Source: Deltaproteobacteria bacterium
GTDB taxonomy: Bacteria; Desulfobacterota; Desulfobacteria; Desulfobacterales; Desulfatibacillaceae
DNA length: 11,269 nt
Direction: 5' to 3'
Assembly: GCA_019308705.1 (NCBI GenBank)
Contig: JAFDHW010000039.1
Location: forward strand, 1 to 11,269
Below, piece by piece: positions 1-6,233 of this stretch. The position numbers and the translations under genes are program-made. How positions within the stretch are numbered: the stretch's first letter is position 1; every line of letters begins with the position of its first letter. Below the pieces are notes generated by a model that saw only the letters and a list, made by a program, of their open reading frames with translations, was not told where the DNA came from and ran no database searches.

Positions 1-508
1 GCATGAACCGGTCCTTCTGGGCCTCGGGCAGAGGGTAGGTGCCCTCGTGCTCTATGGGGTTCTGGGTGGCGAACACGGTGAACCCGGGGTCGAGCGCGTG
101 GGTGGTGCGGTCGATGGTCACGGTGCGCTCCTGCATGGCCTGGAGCAGGGCGGACTGGGTCTTGGCCGGCGCGCGGTTGATCTCGTCGGCCAGCAGAAAC
201 GTGGTGAACACCGGCCCCTTGACCAGGGAAAACCCGTTGGTGGCGAAGTCGAACACGTGGGTGCCCGTGATGTCCGCGGGCATGAGGTCCGGGGTGAACT
301 GGATCCGGCCGAACTCCGAACCCAGGACCCTGGCCAGGGTGCGCACCAAAAGGGTCTTGGCCACCCCGGGCACGCCCTCCACCAGGGCGTGGCCGCCGGT
401 GAAGACGGCCACCAGGCAGTTGTCCACCGCCTCCTGTTGCCCGATGATCACCCGGCCCACCTCCTCCCGGGCCCGGGCAAGGGTCTGTTTCACGTCTTCC
501 AGTTCCAT
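1..508 (-). CDS. MoxR-family AAA+ ATPase, N-terminal 169 residues (C-terminus beyond window edge)
   Basis: MoxR (AAA_3) ATPases are AAA+ chaperones that usually work with a vWA/DUF58 partner to mature or assemble protein complexes. Visible from the ATG at 508: Walker A GVPGVAKT (residues 45-52), Walker B LLADEI (105-110), sensor-1 ATQN (147-150) followed by [18 protein letters not shown], the hallmark MoxR stretch. The reading frame is open through base 1, so roughly the second half of the ATPase is missing. The start overlaps the end of the DUF4350 gene by 19 bases. No good Shine-Dalgarno lies at the right distance from this ATG. An in-frame GTG at 523 with GAGG about 8 bases upstream is a credible alternative that would add five residues. 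The frame stays open further upstream, so the true start is uncertain, but the family call is not. It is the last visible gene of a seven-gene run, and a DUF58/vWA gene is expected next to the left. Confidence 0.96.
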   Translation of the reverse strand, partial: MELEDVKQTLARAREEVGRVIIGQQEAVDNCLVAVFTGGHALVEGVPGVAKTLLVRTLARVLGSEFGRIQFTPDLMPADITGTHVFDFATNGFSLVKGPVFTTFLLADEINRAPAKTQSALLQAMQERTVTIDRTTHALDPGFTVFATQNPIEHEGTYPLPEAQKDRFM

Positions 509-1758
509 GGGTGCGCGGAACACCGGCTCCGCCTCGGTCGGCGGGCCGTGGCGTTCCTTCTCCCTCCTTTCAACCGGCGACAAAGATCCGCGGCCAGGCG
601 GGCCATGGAAAGATAATCCTCCACGGGGTCCTTGCCCGGGCGCAGGGTTACGAGGCGTTTCTTGTCCTCGGGCTTCATCCTGGAAAGGACCGCGCCACGG
701 CGCACCTCCTCCCGGACCAATGCCAGGGCCTTTTCCGGCGGCAGCCTCCGCTCGAGCAGGCTTTTGTACCCGTCCCTTGCGGTTTCTGGTTCCGGCGGCG
801 GCTCCCTGGGGGGAACCAGGGGCACGGCCAGCCGCCACACCAAGAGCGCGGCGGCAAAGGCAAGGCCCGCCAGCAGGACCTCCAGCCGGTACTTGCGCAC
901 CAGGAGCATCACGCCCCGGCCCTCGGCCGCGCCCAGGTGTGCTTCCTCGAACACCACCCGGCCCGGGTTTCCCAGCACCCAGGCCAGAAACGCGGGCCTG
1001 CGCTCCACGGAAAGGGCCTCGTTGGACAGCCAAAAGGAATCCGCCAACAGCACCAGGGTCCCCTTGCCAAAGGGCCGCTGGGCGGCCACCGGTTCTCCAT
1101 CCGCCGCGTAGACCGCCTGCCAGCCGGGCCCAAGGGACAGGCGCAGGGGGGTGTGCAGGGACAAGTGGGCGGGCATGCCCCTGGACCATCGGCCGGGGAC
1201 CAGTTCCGCGCGGACCGCGTTGGTACTCGTTCCGGCCGTGACGACTTCCGCGCCCCAGACCCGGGCAAAGCCGCGGGACAGGGTGGCCTCCTTCCCCGCC
1301 CCCGGGGCCTTTGCGCCGCTTTTCGCGGGTTCCGCCGGGCACGGCTCCTCCTCCGGGGATTCTCCCTCCGGCCGTTCGGCATCCGCTTCCGTTTCCGTGC
1401 AGCCGGGCAGCCAAAAACGCGGCCCAAAGGCCACCACCACCCTGCCGCCGCGGGCCGCGGAGCCGGCCAGGGCCTGAGCGGCCGTTTCGTCTTCCGCGAA
1501 CCGAAAGGGGGAAAAGCCCAGGCACAAGATGGTGGCGTCCGGGGCGTCCGGGGGCACTCGCTTCCTGGAACGCGCCACGTCCACGCCCATGGCGTCCAGG
1601 GCCTCGTACAGGACACGAGCGCCCTTGGGGTCCGCGCGGAAGGAGGAGTAATCCTCCATACCCGTGCCCCTGCGCAGGGTCCACCACCAGGAAAGCCCGG
1701 CCAAAAACAGGGCCAGGACCACCGCGGAGGCCGCGGCCGCGCGGAACCTATCGCCCAT
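490..1758 (-). CDS. DUF4350 domain-containing membrane protein (422 aa)
   Basis: Matches the DUF4350 layout: a short cytoplasmic start, a transmembrane helix (residues about 8-26), then [22 protein letters not shown] (38-59 region), the family signature in which a Ser and a GAR-LYE stretch open an extracytoplasmic Rossmann-like domain. A second transmembrane helix lies at about 291-312, followed by a cytoplasmic tail. Sequence around 268-276 (VVFEEAHLG) is also typical of the family. Molecular function is unknown; the family is repeatedly found beside MoxR, DUF58 and DUF4129 genes. The ATG at 1758 is chosen because it begins the first membrane helix and overlaps the DUF4129 gene's stop by 11 bases; the longer open frame upstream is out-of-frame shadow of that gene. 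Residues about 121-157 are a Glu/Pro/Ala-rich low-complexity insert, and the last 24 residues are Arg-rich and overlap the MoxR start. Confidence 0.9.
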   Translation of the reverse strand: MGDRFRAAAASAVVLALFLAGLSWWWTLRRGTGMEDYSSFRADPKGARVLYEALDAMGVDVARSRKRVPPDAPDATILCLGFSPFRFAEDETAAQALAGSAARGGRVVVAFGPRFWLPGCTETEADAERPEGESPEEEPCPAEPAKSGAKAPGAGKEATLSRGFARVWGAEVVTAGTSTNAVRAELVPGRWSRGMPAHLSLHTPLRLSLGPGWQAVYAADGEPVAAQRPFGKGTLVLLADSFWLSNEALSVERRPAFLAWVLGNPGRVVFEEAHLGAAEGRGVMLLVRKYRLEVLLAGLAFAAALLVWRLAVPLVPPREPPPEPETARDGYKSLLERRLPPEKALALVREEVRRGAVLSRMKPEDKKRLVTLRPGKDPVEDYLSMARLAADLCRRLKGGRRNATARRPRRSRCSAHPWNWKT

Positions 1759-3370
1759 GGCCCGCCGCCCTTTCGTAGGATTCCCAGAAGCCCGCGATCT
1801 CGGCCGGAGAAGGGGTCTTGCCGCCGTACCACGCGCCCTCGAAAAGCCGGGTCTGGAAGGAGAAGCCCTCCACCAGCGCGGGGAACGCCCCGGCCCGGTA
1901 AGCCAGCTCGCGCAGGTACTCGTGGTTGGATTTGTGCCTGGCCACCAGGATGAGCCTGCGGCGCGAAAGCCCGGCCAACGTCCCCAGGTACAGGGCCCGC
2001 AGCCCCTCGGCCACCCGGCCCTGCTCCAGCAGGGAGCGGGCCAGTTGTTTCCACTCGTCCTCGGGGAGGTCGTCCGGGGAGACGCCCTCGTCCGCCAGGT
2101 CCACCACGGTTGCTGCAACGGCCGGCTCCACGGCCTCCGCCGGTTGCACGAAGGCACGGCGCACGCGCAGAAGGAGCACGGCCAGCGCCCCGGCCAGAGC
2201 CAGCCCCGCGGCCAGAAGCGCCCACCAGGCCGTGAAAACGCCCGGCTTCCGGGGGGCCTCGGCGGCCTCCGGCGGGTCGGGGAACAGGTCCCGCAGCCAG
2301 TCTACGGCCCTGCCCACCCATTCGGCCACAGCCTTTACGGTCTTCTTCAGCCACTCGGCGAGCCAGGAAACAGCCCCTGCCAGGGGGCCGGGGGGCTTTT
2401 CCTGCTTCACCTCCCCGGCCCTGGGAAGCTTCCACGCATAGCGGGGGTCCTTGAGAACCGTCTGCACAGACTGGTCCAGGGCACGGGCAAAGGATTCCTC
2501 CGGCGGGGAGGCGGCCAGGGCGCGGGGAGCCAGGGCGGCGGCCGCCGCGAACAGGGCGAGGGCCACGCACGCAACGCCAAAGGCCCTGCGCGCCCGGGCG
2601 GCCAGGTCCTCGCCGGTGCGGAGCGAAAGCCCGTAGTGACAGCGAACCGCGTACGCCGCCTTTGCCAGGGGGTCTGCGGCCAGCCAGGAAACGCCCGCAC
2701 ATGCGGCCCAAAACCCCGGGTCCGCCGCGAGAAGCCGCGCCCGAAACAGGGTGAACTCCATGCCCAGGAGGCTTTTGGCCAGCCCCGGGAGCACGAGGAA
2801 AAAGGCCGCCAGGTTCACGAAAACGAGGAGCTCGAACACCCCCAGCACGCACACCATGAGCACGCTGTTGCCCGGGGCCAGGTTCGCCTGGGACCAGGAC
2901 ACCGACGCCAGTTCCCTTGCCCCGCCCTCCCGGCCGTCCAGGGCCGAGGCGTTCTGGAAAAAGGCGTAGGCCCAGGGAAGGGGAAACCCCAGCGCCAAAG
3001 CCAGGGGAAGCACGAACAGCCCCGGGGCCTGCACCACGGCCTGGCGGGAAAGAGTCTTTAGGAACCGGGGGGCGGTCAGCCGCCCCCGTTCCCTGTCGGC
3101 CAGCCTGTCCGCCACCGCCGAGGCGAACCAGGCATGGCAGCATTTCATCCACAAAAACAAGACCGCCATGGCCGCCGAGGCCGGGGGGAGGATTTCCCAG
3201 GCCCGGCCGGAAACCGCCATGCGCCAGGAAAACAGCAGAAGCCCCAGCACAAAGGGCGCGCTGCCCAGCCAGTGGATGGCCACAAGCCCCGGCTTTTCCG
3301 CCAGAAGCGCCGCGCCCTGGTCCAGGGTCTGTAAGGGTCCGGGAATGGATGTCTCCGGCCGTCTGCTCAA
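1748..3370 (-). CDS. Polytopic membrane protein with C-terminal DUF4129 domain (540 aa from TTG start)
   Basis: The C-terminal part (about 440-535) carries the DUF4129 pattern: EQGRVAEGLRALYLGTLAGL, then SNHEYLRELAYR and FEGAWYGG. In the transglutaminase-like TgpA family, DUF4129 follows a transglutaminase core. Here no Cys-His-Asp transglutaminase region is present. Instead the first 285 residues form several hydrophobic segments (about 37-55, 62-80, 112-138, 167-200, 263-285). A likely extracytoplasmic segment follows, with a tryptophan-rich amphipathic helix (about 333-363), and then a last helix (379-401) before the cytoplasmic DUF4129. No ATG exists in frame before residue 51, which falls after the first hydrophobic segment. 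I therefore chose the TTG at 3370; a TTG at 3403 is also possible and neither has a strong ribosome-binding site. It follows the small B-box gene by 37 bases and overlaps the DUF4350 gene by 11. Function unknown; probably a membrane partner of the MoxR system. Confidence 0.85.
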   Translation of the reverse strand: MSRRPETSIPGPLQTLDQGAALLAEKPGLVAIHWLGSAPFVLGLLLFSWRMAVSGRAWEILPPASAAMAVLFLWMKCCHAWFASAVADRLADRERGRLTAPRFLKTLSRQAVVQAPGLFVLPLALALGFPLPWAYAFFQNASALDGREGGARELASVSWSQANLAPGNSVLMVCVLGVFELLVFVNLAAFFLVLPGLAKSLLGMEFTLFRARLLAADPGFWAACAGVSWLAADPLAKAAYAVRCHYGLSLRTGEDLAARARRAFGVACVALALFAAAAALAPRALAASPPEESFARALDQSVQTVLKDPRYAWKLPRAGEVKQEKPPGPLAGAVSWLAEWLKKTVKAVAEWVGRAVDWLRDLFPDPPEAAEAPRKPGVFTAWWALLAAGLALAGALAVLLLRVRRAFVQPAEAVEPAVAATVVDLADEGVSPDDLPEDEWKQLARSLLEQGRVAEGLRALYLGTLAGLSRRRLILVARHKSNHEYLRELAYRAGAFPALVEGFSFQTRLFEGAWYGGKTPSPAEIAGFWESYERAAGHGR

Positions 3371-3407
3371 GGCCTTGTTTCCCGTTTCGGAAAAGGGATG
3401 CAAGAAA

Positions 3408-3716
3408 TCAGGGGGCAAGGTGCCAGGACGAGGGCAAGGACGCCAAGGCGAGCCCCAGATAGTGAAAAAACATCCAGGCAACGGCCAGGCCGCCCACGGC
3501 CTGGATGCCCAGGGCCAGGACGGCGCGCACCCGCTTTCGCCCGGCCGCGCCGGCCCCGCCGGATATGCAGGCCGCGCAGAGCACCCTGCCCTTGTGCTCG
3601 GTGACGCACTCCTTGCAAAAGGTCGACCCGCAGGCAAGGCAGCGGGCCGAGGCTTCCCGGTCCGGGTGGATGAAACACCGGGCCGCCGCGGGTTGGGGCT
3701 GGGCGCCGGGAATCAT
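3408..3716 (-). CDS. Small B-box-like zinc-finger membrane protein (102 aa)
   Basis: Residues 14-50 hold an ordered set of putative zinc ligands: C14-x2-H17-x8-C26-x2-C29-x4-C34-x2-C37-x9-C47-x2-C50. This resembles the B-box-type zinc finger found in many bacterial membrane proteins. One hydrophobic segment follows (about 65-93), so the protein is probably a single-pass membrane protein with the zinc module on the cytoplasmic side. The start ATG at 3716 overlaps the upstream gene's TGA in an ATGA junction, which supports the choice. The same ligand spacing occurs in the protein encoded at 4741-5292, so the two are paralogous domains. No enzymatic residues are apparent. A role in protein-protein contact or assembly of the neighbouring membrane proteins is an inference from gene order. 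The stop at 3408 is 37 bases before the proposed start of the DUF4129 gene. Confidence 0.85.
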   Translation of the reverse strand: MIPGAQPQPAAARCFIHPDREASARCLACGSTFCKECVTEHKGRVLCAACISGGAGAAGRKRVRAVLALGIQAVGGLAVAWMFFHYLGLALASLPSSWHLAP

Positions 3717-4744
3717 GCGGAACCGGCCTTGACCGCGGCGCGGTGGCCGGAAACCAGGACAAGCCCCAGGGTGCCCAGGACCAGAAAGCCCGCGACGCAG
3801 GCCACCCATCCGTAGTAGAAAAATCGGCCCATGTCCTCCGGCCGCAGCGAGGCCAGGTGCCTGTACAGGTTGAGGTTGTGCATATCGCTGCCGAACCGTT
3901 TCGCCATGTCGGCGCCCAGGGCCATGCCATAGACATGGAAAACCAGGAGGACCCCCAGCAGGAAGACGGTGGCCGCCAGGGTGACGTTCTTCAATCCCCT
4001 GGGAAGGGCCTTGTTCCGCTGGTGGATGGAGGCCCCCACCGAGGCCAGGACCGACGCGCAGAAAAGCACCCCGTAGAGGGCCATCCACCCCGTGCCCGCA
4101 AGATGCAGGTCCAGGGTTCCGGCCACGGCGCCGGCCAGAAGCAGGTAATAAAGGGCCAGGTGCCAGCGGCCGGATTCCGGCCCGGCCTTGGCCTTCCCGG
4201 CCGGGACGGGGGGCGGTCCGGCGGCGGCCTCCCGGGTCCCGGGCTCCTTTGGCACGGCGGCCAGGTCCGCGTCGGAAAGGGCGGAAGGCAAAACGCCCTG
4301 CACGGCCTCCACCTGTTCCCGCACCTCTCTCATCACCTCCATGGCCGTGCGCATGCGCTTGACCGCCGGAAGCCTGGCCCGCTGCACCGACGTCTGGATG
4401 GTCACCTTTACGTAGGCGCCCATATACAGGTCCGCCAACAACCCCAAGCCTACGACGCCAGCCAGGATCGCCACGAACACCGCCAGCCCGCCCTCCGCGG
4501 CCACAGCGCCCCACACCAGGAACAAAAACAGGGCCAGGGTCAGAAGCGAGGACCACCTGCTCCATCGCAAGACCGCCACGGAAAGGGCCTGGATGTCGTC
4601 GTAGGGGAACCTGCGGTACTCTTCCCGGTACCCGCCCGTGTTCACCACGGAAAGCAGGTGGTCCGGCCCCTTGTACAGGCTGTGCACGGTGACCAGGCGG
4701 CTTCTGGGCCCCGCGATCCTCTCGTATGTGCGCGGCTTTTTCAT
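3713..4744 (-). CDS. Six-helix membrane protein of unknown function (343 aa)
   Basis: I do not recognise a named family. The first 60 residues are soluble and contain LYKGPDHLLSVVNTGGY (23-39) and RRFPYDDIQALSV (44-56). That is a pattern of short beta strands ending in an invariant-looking DIQA motif, reminiscent of bacterial PH-like domains placed before a pair of membrane helices. Hydrophobic segments lie at about 64-82, 86-104, 195-213, 219-237, 253-273 and 309-331. Between helices 2 and 3 is a soluble, probably helical and basic/acidic region (about 112-150), followed by a Pro/Ala-rich linker (166-192). The ATG at 4744 overlaps the upstream TGA by four bases (ATGA), and its own stop overlaps the next ATG the same way, so translation of the three genes is probably coupled. 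The protein sits between two paralogous zinc-finger membrane proteins. Coding status is well supported by the overlaps and the membrane pattern; function is unknown. Confidence 0.85.
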   Translation of the reverse strand: MKKPRTYERIAGPRSRLVTVHSLYKGPDHLLSVVNTGGYREEYRRFPYDDIQALSVAVLRWSRWSSLLTLALFLFLVWGAVAAEGGLAVFVAILAGVVGLGLLADLYMGAYVKVTIQTSVQRARLPAVKRMRTAMEVMREVREQVEAVQGVLPSALSDADLAAVPKEPGTREAAAGPPPVPAGKAKAGPESGRWHLALYYLLLAGAVAGTLDLHLAGTGWMALYGVLFCASVLASVGASIHQRNKALPRGLKNVTLAATVFLLGVLLVFHVYGMALGADMAKRFGSDMHNLNLYRHLASLRPEDMGRFFYYGWVACVAGFLVLGTLGLVLVSGHRAAVKAGSA

Positions 4745-5292
4745 ATCCAACGGATTATCAGGCTGGCGACCACGGCCATTTCCGCGGCGGACAGCGCCAT
4801 GGCCAGCACGAAACGCCACCGGGAGCGCCGTACCGGGCTTAAGGGGCGTTTCCAGTAGCGGATGGACATCACCATGGCCGCGGGGGCGGTGACCACCACG
4901 GGAAAGACGAACAGCAGCGGGATGCCCGCCAGGGCCAGGGCCAGGGAATCGTACAGGGTGCCCTGCCGGGCGATGTCGTCCTCCCCGGCGGCGTTCTTGC
5001 CGGCCAGGCAGGTGGGGCAGAGCACGCCGTCCTTGGCCGGCACCTCGCACAGGGCGCACACGAACCGGCCGCAGCGGGAACAAACCGATTGCGCCCGCTT
5101 TTTGGGGTGGAAAAAGCAGGAGCCCTCCCCCTCTTCGGCGAGGGGACCCGATACGCTTTCCGGCCGATTCAGCAGGGCGGGAAACACGCGGGTCATCTGC
5201 TGCCCGCCGCATCCCGGGCAGGGAACGGGCACCGCCGTGTTCAGGGACCGTGCGGGAAGCGGCTTTTGACACAACGGGCAGGCAGGGTGCAT
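4741..5292 (-). CDS. Zinc-ribbon plus B-box-like membrane protein (183 aa)
   Basis: Two metal-binding modules are visible. The first is a CxxC...CxxC zinc ribbon (C5, C8, C25, C28). The second is a B-box-like set, C59-x2-H62-x8-C71-x2-C74-x4-C79-x2-C82-x9-C92-x2-C95, with exactly the ligand spacing of the small protein encoded at 3408-3716. Two hydrophobic segments follow (about 116-143 and 161-180), joined by a basic loop (RYWKRPLSPVRRSRWR region), so the zinc modules are probably cytoplasmic. The ATG at 5292 has an AGGA five bases upstream, 18 bases after the stop of the RDD gene. The TGA overlaps the next start (ATGA). Function unknown. The double zinc module and the operon position suggest a scaffold or binding role rather than catalysis, by inference only. 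Confidence 0.87.
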   Translation of the reverse strand: MHPACPLCQKPLPARSLNTAVPVPCPGCGGQQMTRVFPALLNRPESVSGPLAEEGEGSCFFHPKKRAQSVCSRCGRFVCALCEVPAKDGVLCPTCLAGKNAAGEDDIARQGTLYDSLALALAGIPLLFVFPVVVTAPAAMVMSIRYWKRPLSPVRRSRWRFVLAMALSAAEMAVVASLIIRWI

Positions 5293-5297
5293 GGGAA

Positions 5298-5301
5298 TCC
5301 T
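5298..5301 (-). promoter_or_regulatory. Ribosome-binding site of the zinc-ribbon/B-box gene
   Basis: AGGA on the minus strand, five bases before the ATG at 5292. It supports that start in the 18-base gap after the RDD gene. Confidence 0.55.
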
Positions 5302-5310
5302 GTCCGGGGT

Positions 5311-6057
5311 TTACACGTGGATCACCCGGGTGTTGCAGATGCGATCGTGCAGCGCCCGCTTCTCCGAGTCAAAGGCGGCCATGATGTAGCCTATGCCCAG
5401 AATGACGCCGGACAGCAGCTCGGCAAAATACCGTCCGAAAGCCCGCAGGTAGCTCACCTTGCTCCCTTCGGCCATCACGATCTTCAGCTTCAACGCCATC
5501 TTGCCCGGCGTGGCCCCGTATTTGCCCACGAAGAATACGGAATACCCGATGGGAACGGCGATGGAGACGACGTTCAGCACCACGGTGAAGGCCAGGGACA
5601 TGTTGGTCCCGGGCCCGGCGGACACGTCCGCAAAACCGACCATCAAAGATACCAGCAAAAAATTGATGGTCCCCAGAATGAAGGCGTCCAGGATCTTGGC
5701 CACGCCCCGGATCCAGAAGCCCGCGTAGTGCATCTCCCCGGCCGGGCGCACGCCCTGGCGGATGCGCTCCACGAAGCCCGGCTTGCACTGGGCGCACACC
5801 CACTGCTCCTCGAAGGGGACCATCTCGTCGGCCGGATGGACCCGGCTGCACACCGAGCACACCGCCCCGCCCCCGGCCAGTTCCCCGGCCGCGCCTCCGG
5901 CGTCCCCCAGCACTTCGGACAAGGGTTTCCAGTCCGGCATGGCGGGGTTCCACACCAGGGTCTTGCCCTTGATGGCCCCCTGCTGGACCAGGGAGTCGAA
6001 CTCGCTGTCTGAAAGCGGCCCCTGCCGCTGTCCTCCGCGGGCGTAGTACCAGGCCAT
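5311..6057 (-). CDS. GYF_2 - zinc ribbon - RDD membrane protein (248 aa)
   Basis: Three parts are visible. Residues 2-50 are a GYF_2 domain (WYYARGGQRQGPLS..., then TLVWNPAMPDWKPL), a small module that in other proteins binds proline-rich peptides. Residues 67-91 hold a zinc ribbon, C67-x2-C70 ... C88-x2-C91. Residues about 110-246 form an RDD domain with a conserved Arg (R117) and Asp (D124) in its first helix, three to four hydrophobic segments, the ATPGKMALKLKIV loop (182-194) and the closing LHDRICNTRVI motif. RDD proteins are integral membrane proteins; some are ion antiporters, but most have unknown transport roles. The open frame begins earlier, but the ATG at 6057 starts exactly at the GYF_2 domain and has AAAGGAG ten bases upstream. 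First gene of the left-hand cluster, after a 176-base non-coding gap. Confidence 0.92.
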   Translation of the reverse strand: MAWYYARGGQRQGPLSDSEFDSLVQQGAIKGKTLVWNPAMPDWKPLSEVLGDAGGAAGELAGGGAVCSVCSRVHPADEMVPFEEQWVCAQCKPGFVERIRQGVRPAGEMHYAGFWIRGVAKILDAFILGTINFLLVSLMVGFADVSAGPGTNMSLAFTVVLNVVSIAVPIGYSVFFVGKYGATPGKMALKLKIVMAEGSKVSYLRAFGRYFAELLSGVILGIGYIMAAFDSEKRALHDRICNTRVIHV

Positions 6058-6233
6058 GGGCGATCGGCTCCTTTCCGGATTTTGGATGGCAAAACCTACC
6101 ACAAGCAGACGGTTTTTTCACGCACGATCATGGCGCGGGCATGGCAGAAGGCCGGCCGTGGCCCGGGGGTGCAAAGAAACCCGACGGAACGTAAAGGGAG
6201 GCTTATGCCGAAGCGCAAGTCGCGGGCATCCGC
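6058..6233. other. Non-coding gap between the MOT1-like transporter and the GYF-RDD cluster
   Basis: At 176 bases this is the longest gap in the window. It contains the ribosome-binding site of the RDD gene near its left end and should hold the promoter of the seven-gene cluster. I could not identify a convincing -35/-10 pair, a sigma-54 site or an operator. No intrinsic terminator with a T-tract is visible after the transporter stop. The possible stems are weak (5 bp ATGCC/GGCAT at 6205-6229; a palindromic GGCCGGCC at 6150-6157). No credible small ORF was found. Confidence 0.6.
6068..6074 (-). promoter_or_regulatory. Ribosome-binding site deciding the GYF-RDD start
   Basis: AAAGGAG on the minus strand, ten bases before the ATG at 6057. 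It favours that ATG over the upstream in-frame ATG at 6102, which has no such site and would put 15 non-conserved residues before the GYF_2 domain. Confidence 0.6.

Noticed and set aside
560..570. Strong AAAGGAGGGAG inside the 3' end of the DUF4350 gene as the MoxR ribosome-binding site
   Set aside because: No ATG, GTG or TTG lies 5-12 bases downstream in the MoxR frame; it encodes Lys-Gly-Gly-Arg of DUF4350 and is probably coincidental.
511..1953. 480-residue open frame on the plus strand
   Set aside because: Antisense to the DUF4350 gene and the end of the DUF4129 gene; no recognisable domain, Gly/Arg/Pro-rich shadow.
909..3152. 747-residue open frame on the minus strand
   Set aside because: It runs across the DUF4129 and DUF4350 genes in another frame, is extremely Gly/Arg/Pro-rich and shows no domain; it is a product of high GC.
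3371..3637. Extension of the DUF4129 frame up to an ATG at 3637
   Set aside because: The extra 89 residues overlap the B-box gene out of frame and are Pro/Arg/Ala-rich shadow; the small B-box protein clearly owns this stretch.
6085..6110. Possible sigma-54 promoter (GG...GC) upstream of the RDD gene
   Set aside because: The GG and GC elements are eight bases apart instead of the required ten, and the flanking consensus is poor.
6205..6229. Stem ATGCC/GGCAT just after the transporter stop as a terminator
   Set aside because: Only five base pairs with a 15-base loop and no following T-tract; not a credible intrinsic terminator.
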